Source: GCA-2709075 sp038146865
GTDB taxonomy: Bacteria > Pseudomonadota > Alphaproteobacteria > MPNO01 > UBA2964
Assembly (NCBI GenBank): GCA_038146865.1
Contig: JAYQSL010000007.1
Location: forward strand, 186,001-250,000
Direction of reading: 5' to 3'
DNA length: 64,000 nucleotides
Below the pieces are notes generated by a model. That model was not told the DNA's origin, searched no databases, and worked only from the letters and a program-made list of their open reading frames with translations. Of the stretch, positions 8,359-18,444 are shown piece by piece (the first letter of the stretch is position 1; the number at the start of each line of letters is the position of its first letter). The translations under genes were made by a program, and so were the position numbers.

Positions 8359-9159
8359 CTAATTTTTTTCTTTCTGTGCACAGACCATATAATTTACCAA
8401 AGTATCGTTGCTTAAGGCCCAATCCCTTGTGAAGGGTTGGTAACTTAGTCCCGTGATACCCTTAATTCTGAGGGAATGGTCTCTAAAGACCGAGTCGAGT
8501 TCTGAAGGCTTAATAAATTTTTCCCATTGGTGAGTCCCCAGCGGCAACATCCTCATTATTATTTCAGCGCCGATAATCGCGAAAAGAAATGATTTTGCCG
8601 TTCGGTTTATTGTAGAGAGAATTACCGACCCACCAGGCTTTATTAGTCGCGAAAGCGCCTCGATAAAGACTGACAAGTCTGCAACGTGCTCCGCGACCTC
8701 AAGTACTAAAAGTACGTCAAATTGTTTTTTTTCTTTTACTAATGCCTCTGCAGACGTGCACTGATAATCGATGGAGATCCCTGTGGCGATTGCATGTGAT
8801 TTCGCGATTTGGATATTATTTTCGGAGGCATCGATACCCGTCACGTTTGCTCCCATCCTATGAATGGGCTCCGCTATGAGTCCGCCGCCGCACCCCACAT
8901 CTAGAACTGAAAGTGATGAAAAAGGAGTCGTTTCGCTCTCATCTAGCTTGTATTCAGTGCAAATGGTTTTTCTGATCCAGTTGAGTCGAGTGGGATTTAA
9001 ATCGTGCAAAGCCCTGAATTTACCGTTGTGGTCCCACCACTCATCAGCCATCGATGAGAAATGTGCAATTTCTCTCGGATCTATCGAACGGCTTACATCA
9101 TTTCGGTCAGTCAAATTAATCCTCCCGGCTGGCCTTAACACTTGCGTTTTTTTTAACAT
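8359..9159 (-). CDS. ubiG: UbiG, ubiquinone biosynthesis O-methyltransferase
   Basis: UbiG carries out both O-methylations of ubiquinone synthesis using SAM. The typical opening IDPREIAHFSSMADEWWD, the SAM motif LDVGCGGGL, IDASENNI for motif II, and the LEVAEHV and KPGG blocks are all seen. The end with FTRDWALSNDTLVNYMV is also typical. The ATG at 9159 is preferred, giving 266 residues. A TTG at 9192 would add 11 residues and has AGGA almost touching it. It is divergent from lysC, a conserved pairing in alphaproteobacteria. Confidence 0.94.
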   Translation of the reverse strand: MLKKTQVLRPAGRINLTDRNDVSRSIDPREIAHFSSMADEWWDHNGKFRALHDLNPTRLNWIRKTICTEYKLDESETTPFSSLSVLDVGCGGGLIAEPIHRMGANVTGIDASENNIQIAKSHAIATGISIDYQCTSAEALVKEKKQFDVLLVLEVAEHVADLSVFIEALSRLIKPGGSVILSTINRTAKSFLFAIIGAEIIMRMLPLGTHQWEKFIKPSELDSVFRDHSLRIKGITGLSYQPFTRDWALSNDTLVNYMVCAQKEKN

Positions 9160-9269
9160 ATAGAGTATGTAAAAGCGCGCTGCACGCGGCAAATCCTGCT
9201 CGTTACATTAATTAGCAGGAAAGGCCACAGGTGACCTAGTGCAGGGTTTTTTTTGGTTTAGAGGCGTGC

Positions 9270-10490
9270 ATGGCTCTAATTGTTCAAAAATTTGGTGGTA
9301 CTTCGGTCGCAGACATGGAGAGAATTGCGTCTGCCGCAAGGATTGTAGAATCTGAAGTAGCCGGGGGGAACAAAGTTGCTGTTGTGGTATCTGCCATGGC
9401 GGGCGAAACAAATAAGCTAGTAAATTATATAAGAGATATTTCGGCGACTTGTGACATGAAGGAATATGACACGGTCGTTGCTGCCGGAGAACAGGTAACT
9501 GCCGGGCTAATGGCTTTGGAGTTGCAGAAAGTGGGCCTTAAAGCGAGGTCTTGGCTCGGGTGGCAAGTTCCACTGCGGACTACTGATGCTCATGGCAAAG
9601 CCAGGATCAAGGGAATAGGTCCGGGGACCTTTGCTCGTTCAATCTCTGACGGTCAAGTCGCGGTTCTCGCTGGTTTCCAAGGATTGGGATTGGACAATCG
9701 TATAACAACCCTTGGTCGGGGAGGGTCCGATACCACCGCAGTTGCATTGGCGGCTGCGCTGGGAGCCGACCGGTGTGATATTTTTACAGACGTTGACGGC
9801 GTGTATACTTCTGATCCGAGAATAGTCGCAAAAGCTCGTAAGATTTCAAAAATCACCTACGAAGAGATGCTCGAGATGGCCTCTCTTGGTGCTAAGGTGC
9901 TGCAGACACGATCGGTAGAATTAGCCATGAAATACCGCGTTAAGCTGCAAGTCAGATCCTCTTTTAAGGATGTGGAGGGAACATTGGTAGTAGATGAGAA
10001 TGAAATTTTGGAGCATGAACTGGTTAGTGGCATTGCCCACAGCAGAGATGAGTCAAAAATTACCCTAATTCGCGTTGCTGATAGACCCGGCATAGCCGCT
10101 TCGATATTTGGGCCGCTCACGGAGGCCAACATTAATGTGGATATGATTGTCCAGAATGTCTCTGAGGATGGAGCGGCGACGGACTTGACCTTTACAGTCA
10201 ACAGGTCGGATTTCGATTATGCGCTAGATGTTTTGGAGAATAATAAGAATAACCTGGGTTTCGAGCGGATTGCCTCTGACCCGGAGGTAACAAAAATATC
10301 GGTTGTAGGCGTGGGCATGAGGAGCCATTCAGGTGTGGCACAAAAGATGTTTAACGCCCTTGCTGAGAGAGGAATTAATATTCAAGTGATATCGACTTCG
10401 GAAATTAAGGTGAGCGTTCTAATTTCTGAAGAATATACTGAATTGGCCCTTCGAGCTTTGCATTCCGCCTACAATTTGGATGCCACCTAA
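9270..10490 (+). CDS. lysC: Aspartate kinase
   Basis: The first step in lysine, threonine and methionine synthesis: phosphorylation of aspartate. At 406 residues it is the monofunctional type. The start reads MALIVQKFGGTSV, the catalytic lysine motif KFGGTS is intact, TLGRGGSDTTA and the FTDVDGVYTSDPR segment form the substrate and ATP sites, and two ACT domains (about 265-335 and 345-406) carry allosteric control by lysine and/or threonine. GAGG lies 5 bases before the ATG. The short leader shows no lysine riboswitch. ptsP follows with an 11-base overlap. Confidence 0.97.
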   Translation: MALIVQKFGGTSVADMERIASAARIVESEVAGGNKVAVVVSAMAGETNKLVNYIRDISATCDMKEYDTVVAAGEQVTAGLMALELQKVGLKARSWLGWQVPLRTTDAHGKARIKGIGPGTFARSISDGQVAVLAGFQGLGLDNRITTLGRGGSDTTAVALAAALGADRCDIFTDVDGVYTSDPRIVAKARKISKITYEEMLEMASLGAKVLQTRSVELAMKYRVKLQVRSSFKDVEGTLVVDENEILEHELVSGIAHSRDESKITLIRVADRPGIAASIFGPLTEANINVDMIVQNVSEDGAATDLTFTVNRSDFDYALDVLENNKNNLGFERIASDPEVTKISVVGVGMRSHSGVAQKMFNALAERGINIQVISTSEIKVSVLISEEYTELALRALHSAYNLDAT

Positions 10491-12797
10491 ACACCGGGTG
10501 TTTTTGAATACAATGGAACCCACCGTAAAGAGGCCCGAAAGTACCATAACTGGATCGAGACAGCTTTTGCGAAAGGTAAGGCAGATAATGTCTGGTGAAG
10601 GTTCTGCCACTGATCGGTTGAACCACTTGGTCAAGACAATTGCTAGAGAATTGCTCTGTGAAGTTTGCACTGTGTACATCTTACGTGCAGGTGAGGTGCT
10701 CGAACTCTTTGCAACAGAAGGACTGAAATCGTCTGCTATTCATCAAACTAGATTGCGTGTGGGCGAAGGACTAGTAGGCAATATAGCTGCTAACGCGAGA
10801 GCATTAAATTTGCGCGAGGCCCAGAAACATCCTGATTTTGCGTATCGTCCTGAAACTGGAGAAGAGGAATTTCAGTCGTTTCTCGGTGTTCCCATTATCA
10901 GGACAGGTCGGGTTAGGGGAGTTTTGGCAATCCAAAACAAAGTCGCCAGGCAATATACAGAGGAAGAGCAAGAAGCTCTCGAAATGATCGTAGTGGTGCT
11001 CGCGGAGTTGATCGCGGGAGGTGAATTGATCGGGGCGGGAGAGCAGACCCAGGCGGAGGGCAACGCAATACTGCCCACTAGATTGACCGGGGTTCGAATT
11101 AATTCAGGAATTGCTATGGGAGAGGCAATCCTCCACCAGTACCGTTCATCGATCCGAAGGCTTTTCTCCGATGACCCAGATGCTGAGCATGACAGGTTAA
11201 GTCAAGCCCTGGCATCGATGCATGAGTCTCTGGATGTGCTTTTTGAATCTGAAAAATTATCGAGCAGCGGTGAACATCAGGACGTGCTTAAGACTTACAG
11301 ACTAGTCGCAAAGGACTCTAGTTGGATCAAAAGGCTGCACGAAGCCACCGCATCGGGGTTAACTGCCGAGGCGGCAGTCCATCATGTCCATGATGAGATG
11401 CAAAGCAGAATGGCCAGTGCTAAGAATCCTTATTTACGTGAACGTCTAAATGATTTTACAGATCTGGCACATCGTTTGATGAAGCATCTGTCCAATGAAA
11501 ATACTACGGCTGCTTTTGACGATTTGCCCGAGGATGTTGTTTTACTCGCGCGCAATTTGGGACCCGCAGAGCTCTTGATTATGAGCCCCATCGCATTCGC
11601 GCGATTTTGCTGGAAGAGGGCAGTGCCACCTCTCATGTTGCTATCGTGGCCCGTGCCTTGGATATCCCAGTAATCGGACGGATAGAAAATTTGTTGACGC
11701 GCATAGACCCATTGGACCCGGTTATCGTCGATGCAGAAAACGGACAGGTTTTTGTCCGACCGGGCGAAGACATACAGCAAATGGTGCAGCGGACCATTGA
11801 AGATCGTGAGATCCAGAGGAGAGCATATGCAGAAATGCGTTCTCAACCTCCAATCACCCTCGACAATCAAAGAATTTCTCTAAATATCAATGCTGGTCTG
11901 ATGATTGAGGTAGGGCAAATTGATGAAACTGGTGCAGATTCAGTTGGCTTATTCAGAACTGAAATCCCATTTATGGTTCGGTCCGAATTACCTGACGTGG
12001 TCGCGCAAAAAGACTTGTATTCCAATATCATGGAACTTGCAGGGGGACGAGTCGTTAATTTTCGCACGCTAGATATAGGTGGTGATAAAAAACTGCCATA
12101 TTTGGGTAGTTCGCGGGATCAAAATCCAAATATGGGTTGGAGGGCTATCAGGATGGCTTTGGATAGGCCCATGATGCTCCGGCATCAGCTACGTGCGTTA
12201 ATTCAAGCGGCTGACGGCCGCGATTTATCGATCATGTTTCCTATGGTCGCCGAAGTCGCTGAGTTTGAGGCAGCGCAATTTATACTAAATAAAGAATTAG
12301 AACGTGAACGAAGTCGAAATGGCCGTCTACCATCCACCCTTCGAGTCGGAGCAATGCTAGAAATTCCTGGTTTGGTCTGGCAACTCCCGACTCTGCTTAA
12401 ACATGTGGATTTTTTATCGGTTGGCAGCAATGATTTATTTCAGTTTCTTTTTGCTGCTGATCGGGGTAACCCGCTCGTCGCTGAGAGGTATGATGTTCTT
12501 TCCCCTGGTATGCTAGAGCTTCTAAGGAAAATCGTTAGAGATTGTCACGAAGCTCAGGTGCCTCTTTCTTTGTGTGGCGAGATGGCGGGCGAACCAATTG
12601 AGGCTATGGCGCTTATTGGATTGGGTTTTCGCAATATATCAATGTCTCCCCCACATTTAGGTAAAGTTAAACAGATGGTTCGCTCACTCGACACGGGCAG
12701 CCTTTCTCAATACATGGACACTTTGGTTGGAACAGCTGATCATAGCGTCAGGCGCAAACTAAGTTTTTACGCGCGGGATCATGGCATTAAAATTTAG
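10480..12797 (+). pseudogene. ptsP: PtsP, phosphoenolpyruvate-protein phosphotransferase of the nitrogen PTS (one-base frameshift)
   Basis: Enzyme I-Ntr passes phosphate from PEP to NPr in the regulatory nitrogen PTS. The N-terminal part has a GAF domain (about residues 30-170, with CTVYILRAG and FLGVPI), then the enzyme I helical domain. After LGPAELL the frame goes wrong, and the natural continuation DYEPHRIRAILLEEGSATSH is found in the -1 frame from 11577. The phospho-histidine motif ATSHVAIVAR and the whole PEP-binding barrel (FRTEIPF, IGGDKKLPY, GSNDLFQF, LCGEMAG) lie in that second frame to 12797. One missing G (TTGGAT read as TTGAT at 11575-11579) explains it. No other decay is seen. 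The start may be ATG 10480 or 10513. A TTG at 11607 could begin the second part. Confidence 0.92.
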
Positions 12798-12906
12798 AAT
12801 TATGAAAATTTGATTTTTTTGTAACAATGATTACCTGATCAAAATTTCTTTGAGGCTGACAGATTATAAGTCTTGAATACTTTTGCGTTTATTGGAGGTA
12901 TTTTTT

Positions 12907-14052
12907 TTGAAGAGTGGTGAAGAGGATAAACAGAGAGAGTCTAGCGCACTGCGAGAGGTTGGAGAGGCGCTTAGAAAACGACGTCTATTGCTTTGTCTAT
13001 CACTTTCAGAGGTATCCAAAGCCCTAAGAATAAAAGAGGAATATCTTCTCGGAATTGAGGATGGGTGTGCCGATGGCCTACCGGGAAAAGTTTACCTAAG
13101 GGGGTTTATTCGGTCATATGCAGAGTACTTGGGGCTTGATGCAACACATCTGTCGAACAGTTTAGAACTTGGGACACTGTCAAATCTTGTATCGGAGAGT
13201 GTCCCTCCTCAGACTCCGTTCTCACTTAGCCAATCTCCTAGCGGGTTGGTTCTTATCATTGCTGGTTTAATTGCTGTCTCCGTCTATGCCACTTGGTCTT
13301 ATCTCGTGGCCCGCCCCAAAAATATTAGCCCGGTGACCTCTGATATTCCGAAAGAAATTGCAGAAGCCCTGAAAAACTCAGATGTTAAAAATAATGATTC
13401 AGTCTTGGTGGTTGAGAAGAACTTACCGAGCTTTGTTCAATCAGTAGAGCATTTAGCAGGTCATGACCAGAACCAAATAAAAATTGGATCTGATCAAGCG
13501 AAGATCAAACTGGAAACACGACTACCGGTAGAACCAATAGATGTTAAAAACGTAGAAAAGAGCGAAGGAAATACACTGGCAAAGCCGACGTTAAAGAGAG
13601 AACTCCCTTTTAAAGAATCCGCCTCTGTTGCGTCAACGAAGTCAGAACCAATCTTTTTATATGAAAAAAGGGGTAATTTGCTCAATCAAGAAAAAAAATT
13701 AAAAACCGTTACGACAAAAATTTTTGAAAAGAGCGCACCTGAAAATATAGTCACGAAAACACCTGAAAATCTTAATATTTCAAGAGGCCGAATAACTATC
13801 AGGGGCAGGGTTGATAGTTGGCTTGAAATAAACCGCAAAAATGGAGCTCCTCTTATTTCCAGGATGTTTAGTCCTGGTGAGACATTTGTTGTACCAAGAG
13901 AAAGAGGAATTTTGCTGAGCACTGGGAACGCTGGAGGTATAGAGATCCTTCTCGATGGAGAGCTATTAGCTCCGTTGGGATTAAGTGGTTCCGTTCGGAG
14001 AAATGTGTTACTAGAACTGGGCAATCTGGATCAGATTATAAAGAAACCTTGA
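12907..14052 (+). CDS. rodZ: RodZ-like membrane protein with N-terminal helix-turn-helix
   Basis: RodZ links MreB filaments to the cell-wall elongation machinery. Seen in order: a cytoplasmic HTH_25-type helix-turn-helix (about residues 10-80, with LRIKEEYLLGIEDG and PGKVYLRGFIRSYAEYLGLD), one membrane helix (about 115-135), a long charged Lys/Glu-rich periplasmic linker, and a C-terminal DUF4115 beta domain (from ITIRGRVDSWLEI). The start is a TTG at 12907 because a full GGAGGT stands 7 bases upstream. An upstream TTG at 12883 would put that signal inside the gene. In many relatives ispG follows, but hisS follows here. Confidence 0.87.
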   Translation: MKSGEEDKQRESSALREVGEALRKRRLLLCLSLSEVSKALRIKEEYLLGIEDGCADGLPGKVYLRGFIRSYAEYLGLDATHLSNSLELGTLSNLVSESVPPQTPFSLSQSPSGLVLIIAGLIAVSVYATWSYLVARPKNISPVTSDIPKEIAEALKNSDVKNNDSVLVVEKNLPSFVQSVEHLAGHDQNQIKIGSDQAKIKLETRLPVEPIDVKNVEKSEGNTLAKPTLKRELPFKESASVASTKSEPIFLYEKRGNLLNQEKKLKTVTTKIFEKSAPENIVTKTPENLNISRGRITIRGRVDSWLEINRKNGAPLISRMFSPGETFVVPRERGILLSTGNAGGIEILLDGELLAPLGLSGSVRRNVLLELGNLDQIIKKP

Positions 14053-14134
14053 TATCTCGCTTAAAATTAGAAATTACTGCCGGTCTGGGCGGTAAAAATA
14101 GCTCTGGAACGAATTCGTAAATCAAAGAAGGCGG

Positions 14135-15397
14135 ATGGTTAAAATGGCAGGTTTGCAGCCAGTGAGGGGTACTCACGATATTCTTCCGGAGGAATTTCGG
14201 CTTCATCGTTTTGTCGGAGATACGGCTGCTTCAATATCGGAGCGCTTTGGTTTTGAAGAGATAGGTACGCCCATATTTGAATTTTCAGAAGTTTTCGAGA
14301 GGACACTGGGTGATACCTCAGATATCGTTTCTAAGGAAATGTATACTTTTGAGGATAAGGGCGGGGAAAGTATAACGCTCCGGCCAGAGGGTACAGCTGG
14401 GGTTTCTCGTATGTTTATATCCAATGGCCTAAATCAAAAACTACCTCTAAAGTACTTTTATCGTGGGCCTATGTTTAGATATGAGCGCCCTCAAAAAGGA
14501 AGATATCGTCAATTTCATCAAATTGGCGTGGAATTACTCGGGGTTTCTCAACCGCAGGCAGATGTTGAGGTTATCTCTCTTGCTAACATGCTACTAGAGG
14601 CACTAGATATTTCGGGGAATGTTACACTCGAAATAAATACTCTCGGTAATGGCAAAAGCCGATATCACTATCGTGAGGTGCTTGTTGATTACTTTAACGA
14701 TTACCGGGAAGACCTATCAGAAGACAGCATATTAAGGCTTGAGAAGAACCCCCTACGGATCCTAGATTCCAAAGATCCCGCCGATCGTAAACTAGTTAAA
14801 AAGGCTCCAAAATTTAATCAATATCTCGACGCAGAATCTGAAGATTTTTTTTCATCTGTTTGTAGAAAACTTGATGGCCTTTCAATTTCATATCGTGTCA
14901 ACGAACGTTTAGTTAGGGGTCTAGACTATTATGCGCATACCGCCTTTGAGTTTACGACTGATGCCCTGGGGGCTCAGGGGACCGTCCTAGCGGGTGGGCG
15001 ATATGATGGACTAATAGCTCAGATGGGTGGGCCAGAGACCCCCGGAGTTGGCTGGGCAGCTGGCCTGGAGAGGCTCAGTTTACTGATAAAAAAAGAACCC
15101 ACCCCAAAAAGGCCAATAGCAATAATCCCGGTCGCTACGGAACAGCATGATTTAGCCATTTCCATAGCACATCAAATGAGAGGTGAGGGATACAATATTG
15201 AGCTAGCTTATCAAGGTAATTTGAGCAAAAGGCTTAAACGAGCAAATCGACTTTCTTGCCGGGCAGCTGTGATTTTGGGAGGGGATGAATTGGAAAGGGG
15301 AAAAGTTGGAATCCGCGATTTCGACACCGGAGACCAGATGGAAGCAGAGCTCGATGCACTCAGTTCACGCCTGTCTAAATTTTACTCGGATTATTAA
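14135..15397 (+). CDS. hisS: Histidyl-tRNA synthetase
   Basis: Charges tRNA-His. Class II motifs are clear: motif 1 with LQPVRGTHDILPEE at the N-terminus, motif 2 as FYRGPMFRYERPQKGRYRQF, the histidine-specific LVRGLDYYAHTAFEF, and motif 3 GVGWAAGLERL. The C-terminal anticodon-binding domain runs from about residue 325 (IAIIPVA) to the end. The length of 420 residues is normal. ATG 14135 and ATG 14144 are both possible. The second gives the more usual MAGLQPVRG opening, while AAGAAGG stands only 3 bases before the first. A 207-base gap to prfA holds no gene. Confidence 0.97.
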   Translation: MVKMAGLQPVRGTHDILPEEFRLHRFVGDTAASISERFGFEEIGTPIFEFSEVFERTLGDTSDIVSKEMYTFEDKGGESITLRPEGTAGVSRMFISNGLNQKLPLKYFYRGPMFRYERPQKGRYRQFHQIGVELLGVSQPQADVEVISLANMLLEALDISGNVTLEINTLGNGKSRYHYREVLVDYFNDYREDLSEDSILRLEKNPLRILDSKDPADRKLVKKAPKFNQYLDAESEDFFSSVCRKLDGLSISYRVNERLVRGLDYYAHTAFEFTTDALGAQGTVLAGGRYDGLIAQMGGPETPGVGWAAGLERLSLLIKKEPTPKRPIAIIPVATEQHDLAISIAHQMRGEGYNIELAYQGNLSKRLKRANRLSCRAAVILGGDELERGKVGIRDFDTGDQMEAELDALSSRLSKFYSDY

Positions 15398-15604
15398 AAT
15401 GTTAGGAGAGTTGGTTCATTGTTTTAGGCGTTGTTTTAGGGCGGCTTCTGACAAAAAAACTAAGTTTCCGTCGGTTTTTTGAGTTGGTCGAGGGTTTAAG
15501 AGACAATATAGCCAGTCCTATAATTTTGCCTAAGGTCATGCAGTTTTTCTCTGGGAATCATTATTATCGCTTCACTGCCAATGTCAAAAAAAACGGGAAA
15601 ATCA

Positions 15605-16684
15605 ATGACCGCTTTTGAGGAACGTTTGAGAGAACTTATCTCTCGGAGAGACGAATTGACCGCAATTTTAACAAATCCGGAAAAAGTGACCGGAGATGTT
15701 TTTGCGGATTTGTCTCGAGAATATGCGGAAATAAGTCCAATAGCTCTATGCATTGAGGAGAGATATGCCCTCCAAAAAGAAATTGCGGACCTTGGTGGTT
15801 TACTTGCCGACCAGTCTGAGGACCCGGAGATGAGGGCAATAGCGGAAGAAGAGTTTATGGAGGCAAAAAGCAAGATTCCAGAGTTGGATAGGAAACTGAA
15901 TCTACTCTTATTACCGAAAGACGCAGCTGATGATCGCAGTGCTATATTAGAGATACGTGCTGGAACTGGTGGAGATGAAGCTTCACTGTTTGCCTCTGAT
16001 CTTTTTCGTATGTACCACCGCTATTCAGATTTACATGGTTGGAAATTTGAAGCAATTGAAGTTGCCGAGACCGATGTGGGAGGCATCAGAGAAGCGGTTG
16101 TAGAGATAGCAGGAAGGGGAGTATTCGCGCGGTTAAAGATGGAGTCTGGAGTGCATCGGGTTCAGCGTGTTCCGGAGACAGAGTCAGGGGGAAGAATACA
16201 CACTTCAGCTGCGACTGTCGCGGTTTTGGCCGAAGCAGAGGAAGTAGACATTGAGATCAATGAAAAAGAATTACGCGTTGATACTTTTAGAGCGCAAGGG
16301 GCTGGGGGTCAGCACGTTAACAAAACTGATAGTGCTGTTCGCATAACTCATTTGCCAACGGGTGTTGTCGTAAGCCAGCAGGATGAGAAGTCGCAACATA
16401 AAAATCGTGCTAAGGCGATGAAAATACTGCGAGCCCGTTTATATGACTTGGAAAGAACCGCTCTTGATAATGCGAGAGCAGAAGACAGGAAAACCCAAGT
16501 AGGTTCTGGAGATAGATCGGAACGTATTCGAACTTACAACTTTCCCCAAGGGCGAGTAACCGACCACCGGATTGCGCTTACACTGCATAAGCTGGAAAAA
16601 GTTCTATCTGGCGAAGGCTTGGACGAAATAGTAGATGCACTTATTGCTGAGGATCAGGCCGCTAAGCTAGCATCATTGGAGTGA
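15605..16684 (+). CDS. prfA: Peptide chain release factor 1
   Basis: RF1 ends translation at UAA and UAG. The stop-codon reading tripeptide P-x-T appears as PET in RVPETESGGRIHTS, and the peptidyl-transferase motif GGQ as GAGGQHVNKT. These two together mark RF1 rather than RF2. The ATG at 15605 is preferred because GGGA lies 6 bases upstream. An ATG 24 bases earlier (15581) has no ribosome-binding signal. The stop overlaps the prmC start, matching the conserved pairing with the enzyme that methylates the GGQ glutamine. Confidence 0.97.
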   Translation: MTAFEERLRELISRRDELTAILTNPEKVTGDVFADLSREYAEISPIALCIEERYALQKEIADLGGLLADQSEDPEMRAIAEEEFMEAKSKIPELDRKLNLLLLPKDAADDRSAILEIRAGTGGDEASLFASDLFRMYHRYSDLHGWKFEAIEVAETDVGGIREAVVEIAGRGVFARLKMESGVHRVQRVPETESGGRIHTSAATVAVLAEAEEVDIEINEKELRVDTFRAQGAGGQHVNKTDSAVRITHLPTGVVVSQQDEKSQHKNRAKAMKILRARLYDLERTALDNARAEDRKTQVGSGDRSERIRTYNFPQGRVTDHRIALTLHKLEKVLSGEGLDEIVDALIAEDQAAKLASLE

Positions 16685-17553
16685 TGTCTTTGCCTAAAAA
16701 AAATTTAGCTGCCACTTTGATAAAAATGGCAGAAAAAAAATTATCCGGAATCGGGATAGAAAAACCACGCTTCGAAGCAAGAATACTTCTAGCGTACGTT
16801 CTTGAAATTAAGCCATTGGATTTAATTTCTGATCCCGAACGAAATTGCTCCTTTGAACAAACGCAGCAGTTTGAAACATTGGTACGTCGAAGAGTGTGTC
16901 GAGAGCCAATTTCTCATTTATTGGGTAGAAGAGAATTTTGGAGTTTAAACTTTCGGGTAACTAAAGATGTGTTGGACCCGAGACCAGATAGTGAAACGAT
17001 CGTTGCCGAGGCATTAAAAAGATTCCCAATAAAAAGGGACCCCCTGAGTGTTCTTGATATCGGTGTTGGGTCTGGCTGTCTTCTCTTGTCTGTGTTGCAT
17101 GAGAGACCCCTCGCAAATGGCTTGGGAATCGATGTATCTCAGGCAGCTATTGATATCGCGATTACAAACGCCAGTCAGATGGGTCTTGCAAATCGAGCGG
17201 AGTTCAAGTGCATGAGTTGGGTGAGCGGGATAGCAACAAAATTCGATCTCATTTTATGCAACCCACCTTATATTGCTTCGTCAGAAATTGAGCTATTGGA
17301 GACTGAGGTTAGAAAATATGAACCGAGATTAGCACTCGATGGGGGATGGGACGGTTTGGCTGCCTATCGCAAAATAATACCTCAGCTTTGCAGAATTTTG
17401 AATAGAACCGGTCTAGCGATTTTTGAACTAGGCCTGGGCCAGGCGGGTGGTGTGATTAGTTTAGCTGAGGAGTGTGGTCTGACGACCTTAGCCCAACCCA
17501 AAGATCTCTCGGGACATACACGTTGTTTGGTCGTAGGATTACAGAATAATTAA
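16684..17553 (+). CDS. prmC: Release-factor glutamine methyltransferase PrmC
   Basis: PrmC methylates the glutamine of the GGQ motif of release factors, using SAM. The N-terminal helical domain is followed by motif I LDIGVGSGC and the catalytic NPPY motif (CNPPYIASSEI), with the DGGWDGLAAYR block after it. Length is about 289 residues, as expected. The ATG at 16684 overlaps the prfA stop as TGATG, which implies translational coupling. A GTG three bases earlier would also be possible. Confidence 0.96.
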   Translation: MSLPKKNLAATLIKMAEKKLSGIGIEKPRFEARILLAYVLEIKPLDLISDPERNCSFEQTQQFETLVRRRVCREPISHLLGRREFWSLNFRVTKDVLDPRPDSETIVAEALKRFPIKRDPLSVLDIGVGSGCLLLSVLHERPLANGLGIDVSQAAIDIAITNASQMGLANRAEFKCMSWVSGIATKFDLILCNPPYIASSEIELLETEVRKYEPRLALDGGWDGLAAYRKIIPQLCRILNRTGLAIFELGLGQAGGVISLAEECGLTTLAQPKDLSGHTRCLVVGLQNN

Positions 17554-17753
17554 GACATTAAAAAAAGGGGTTGGAATAAATTCTATTCGCCTCTAAAATG
17601 TTCTGGCAGTGATGAGACAGATGGTTGTTTCTTGCTGTTCAGTTCTTAATTCCGTCATTTGCCCAGACCTCGGGTCAGTGAGGATAGTTGTTTATTTGGC
17701 AACTAGGGACTTGTAAAACCCAGGTAAACTGAAACAAAACTGGAAAAAATAGC

Positions 17754-18317
17754 ATGAGATCGGGTTCAAAGAACCGGCGGTCAAGAGGCCGCGGCAATGG
17801 CGGAAGATGGGGCAATACGCCTCGGAACCACAACTTCGAGAGTAATGGCCCTGATGGAAAAGTCAGAGGAACTGCGCAACAGGTCGTAGACAAGTATCAG
17901 GCTTTAGCAAGAGAGGCGACTACGGCAGGGGATCCAATAAAAGCTGAGGGGTATTTTCAATTCGCAGAACATTATTTGCGTGTTTTGATGGTGCAAAACG
18001 CTAATGTTAATGTAGCGAATGCTTCTGAGGCCCAGCAGGGGCCTAGTGAAGGAAAAGATGGGGAAACATTGGAGAACCAAGAAACCGTCGAAGTGGCAGC
18101 TGAAGTAAAAGAAGTTAGCCCAGATATTGTGCAGAAAGGCACAGAGTTTGCCGAAGATGTTGAGTCCGAAGTTTCTCGCCCTAAGCGGCGTAGGCGTAGC
18201 CGTAAGGTGCAGGAAACTGACATTGAAACTAATCAACTAAAGGCAGAGGAACCTGTTTTAGAAAAAGAGGGACTCGCCCAGTCGGAGGAGCTACCCGAGC
18301 AGAAAAGCGTTGCTTAA
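17754..18317 (+). CDS. DUF4167 domain protein
   Basis: A 187-residue protein with the DUF4167 domain (about residues 1-85), typically found between prmC and clpB in alphaproteobacteria and of unknown function. The N-terminus is rich in Arg, Gly and Asn (RRSRGRGNGGR), as in RNA-binding proteins. A conserved part follows with GTAQQVVDKYQALAREA and GDPIKAEGYFQFAEHY. The rest is low-complexity and acidic with one basic patch (PKRRRRSRK), likely disordered. Nucleic-acid binding is inference. GGAA lies upstream of the ATG. Confidence 0.92.
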   Translation: MRSGSKNRRSRGRGNGGRWGNTPRNHNFESNGPDGKVRGTAQQVVDKYQALAREATTAGDPIKAEGYFQFAEHYLRVLMVQNANVNVANASEAQQGPSEGKDGETLENQETVEVAAEVKEVSPDIVQKGTEFAEDVESEVSRPKRRRRSRKVQETDIETNQLKAEEPVLEKEGLAQSEELPEQKSVA

Positions 18318-18331
18318 AGTAGTCCAGTATC

Positions 18332-18360
18332 CTTGTAACTTCCTTATTTAATTTCCATAT
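18332..18360 (+). promoter_or_regulatory. Candidate heat-shock (sigma-32) promoter of clpB
   Basis: CTTGTAA at 18332-18338 and TTCCATAT at 18353-18360, spaced by 14 bases, resemble the sigma-32 consensus (CTTGAAA, 13-15 bases, CCCCATnT): the CTTG core and the CCAT-n-T are kept. It sits 85 bases before the clpB start in the only gap in front of that gene, where a heat-shock promoter is expected. The match is partial. Confidence 0.45.
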
Positions 18361-18444
18361 CACATATTAGTCCAAGGTGAGTTTAGATTCCTCGGACTCA
18401 CTCTGGAATATTTTGATGGTTTTGCATCTAAGGAAGTTTAGTAA

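Noticed and set aside
11560..11590. Programmed -1 frameshift in ptsP
   Set aside because: The -1 direction fits, but no X-XXY-YYZ slippery heptamer or following stem is visible, and three other genes show similar one-base breaks.
15398..15604. Terminator after hisS using the A-run and T-run near 15450-15480
   Set aside because: No G+C stem joins the runs, only weak A/T pairing, so I do not call it.
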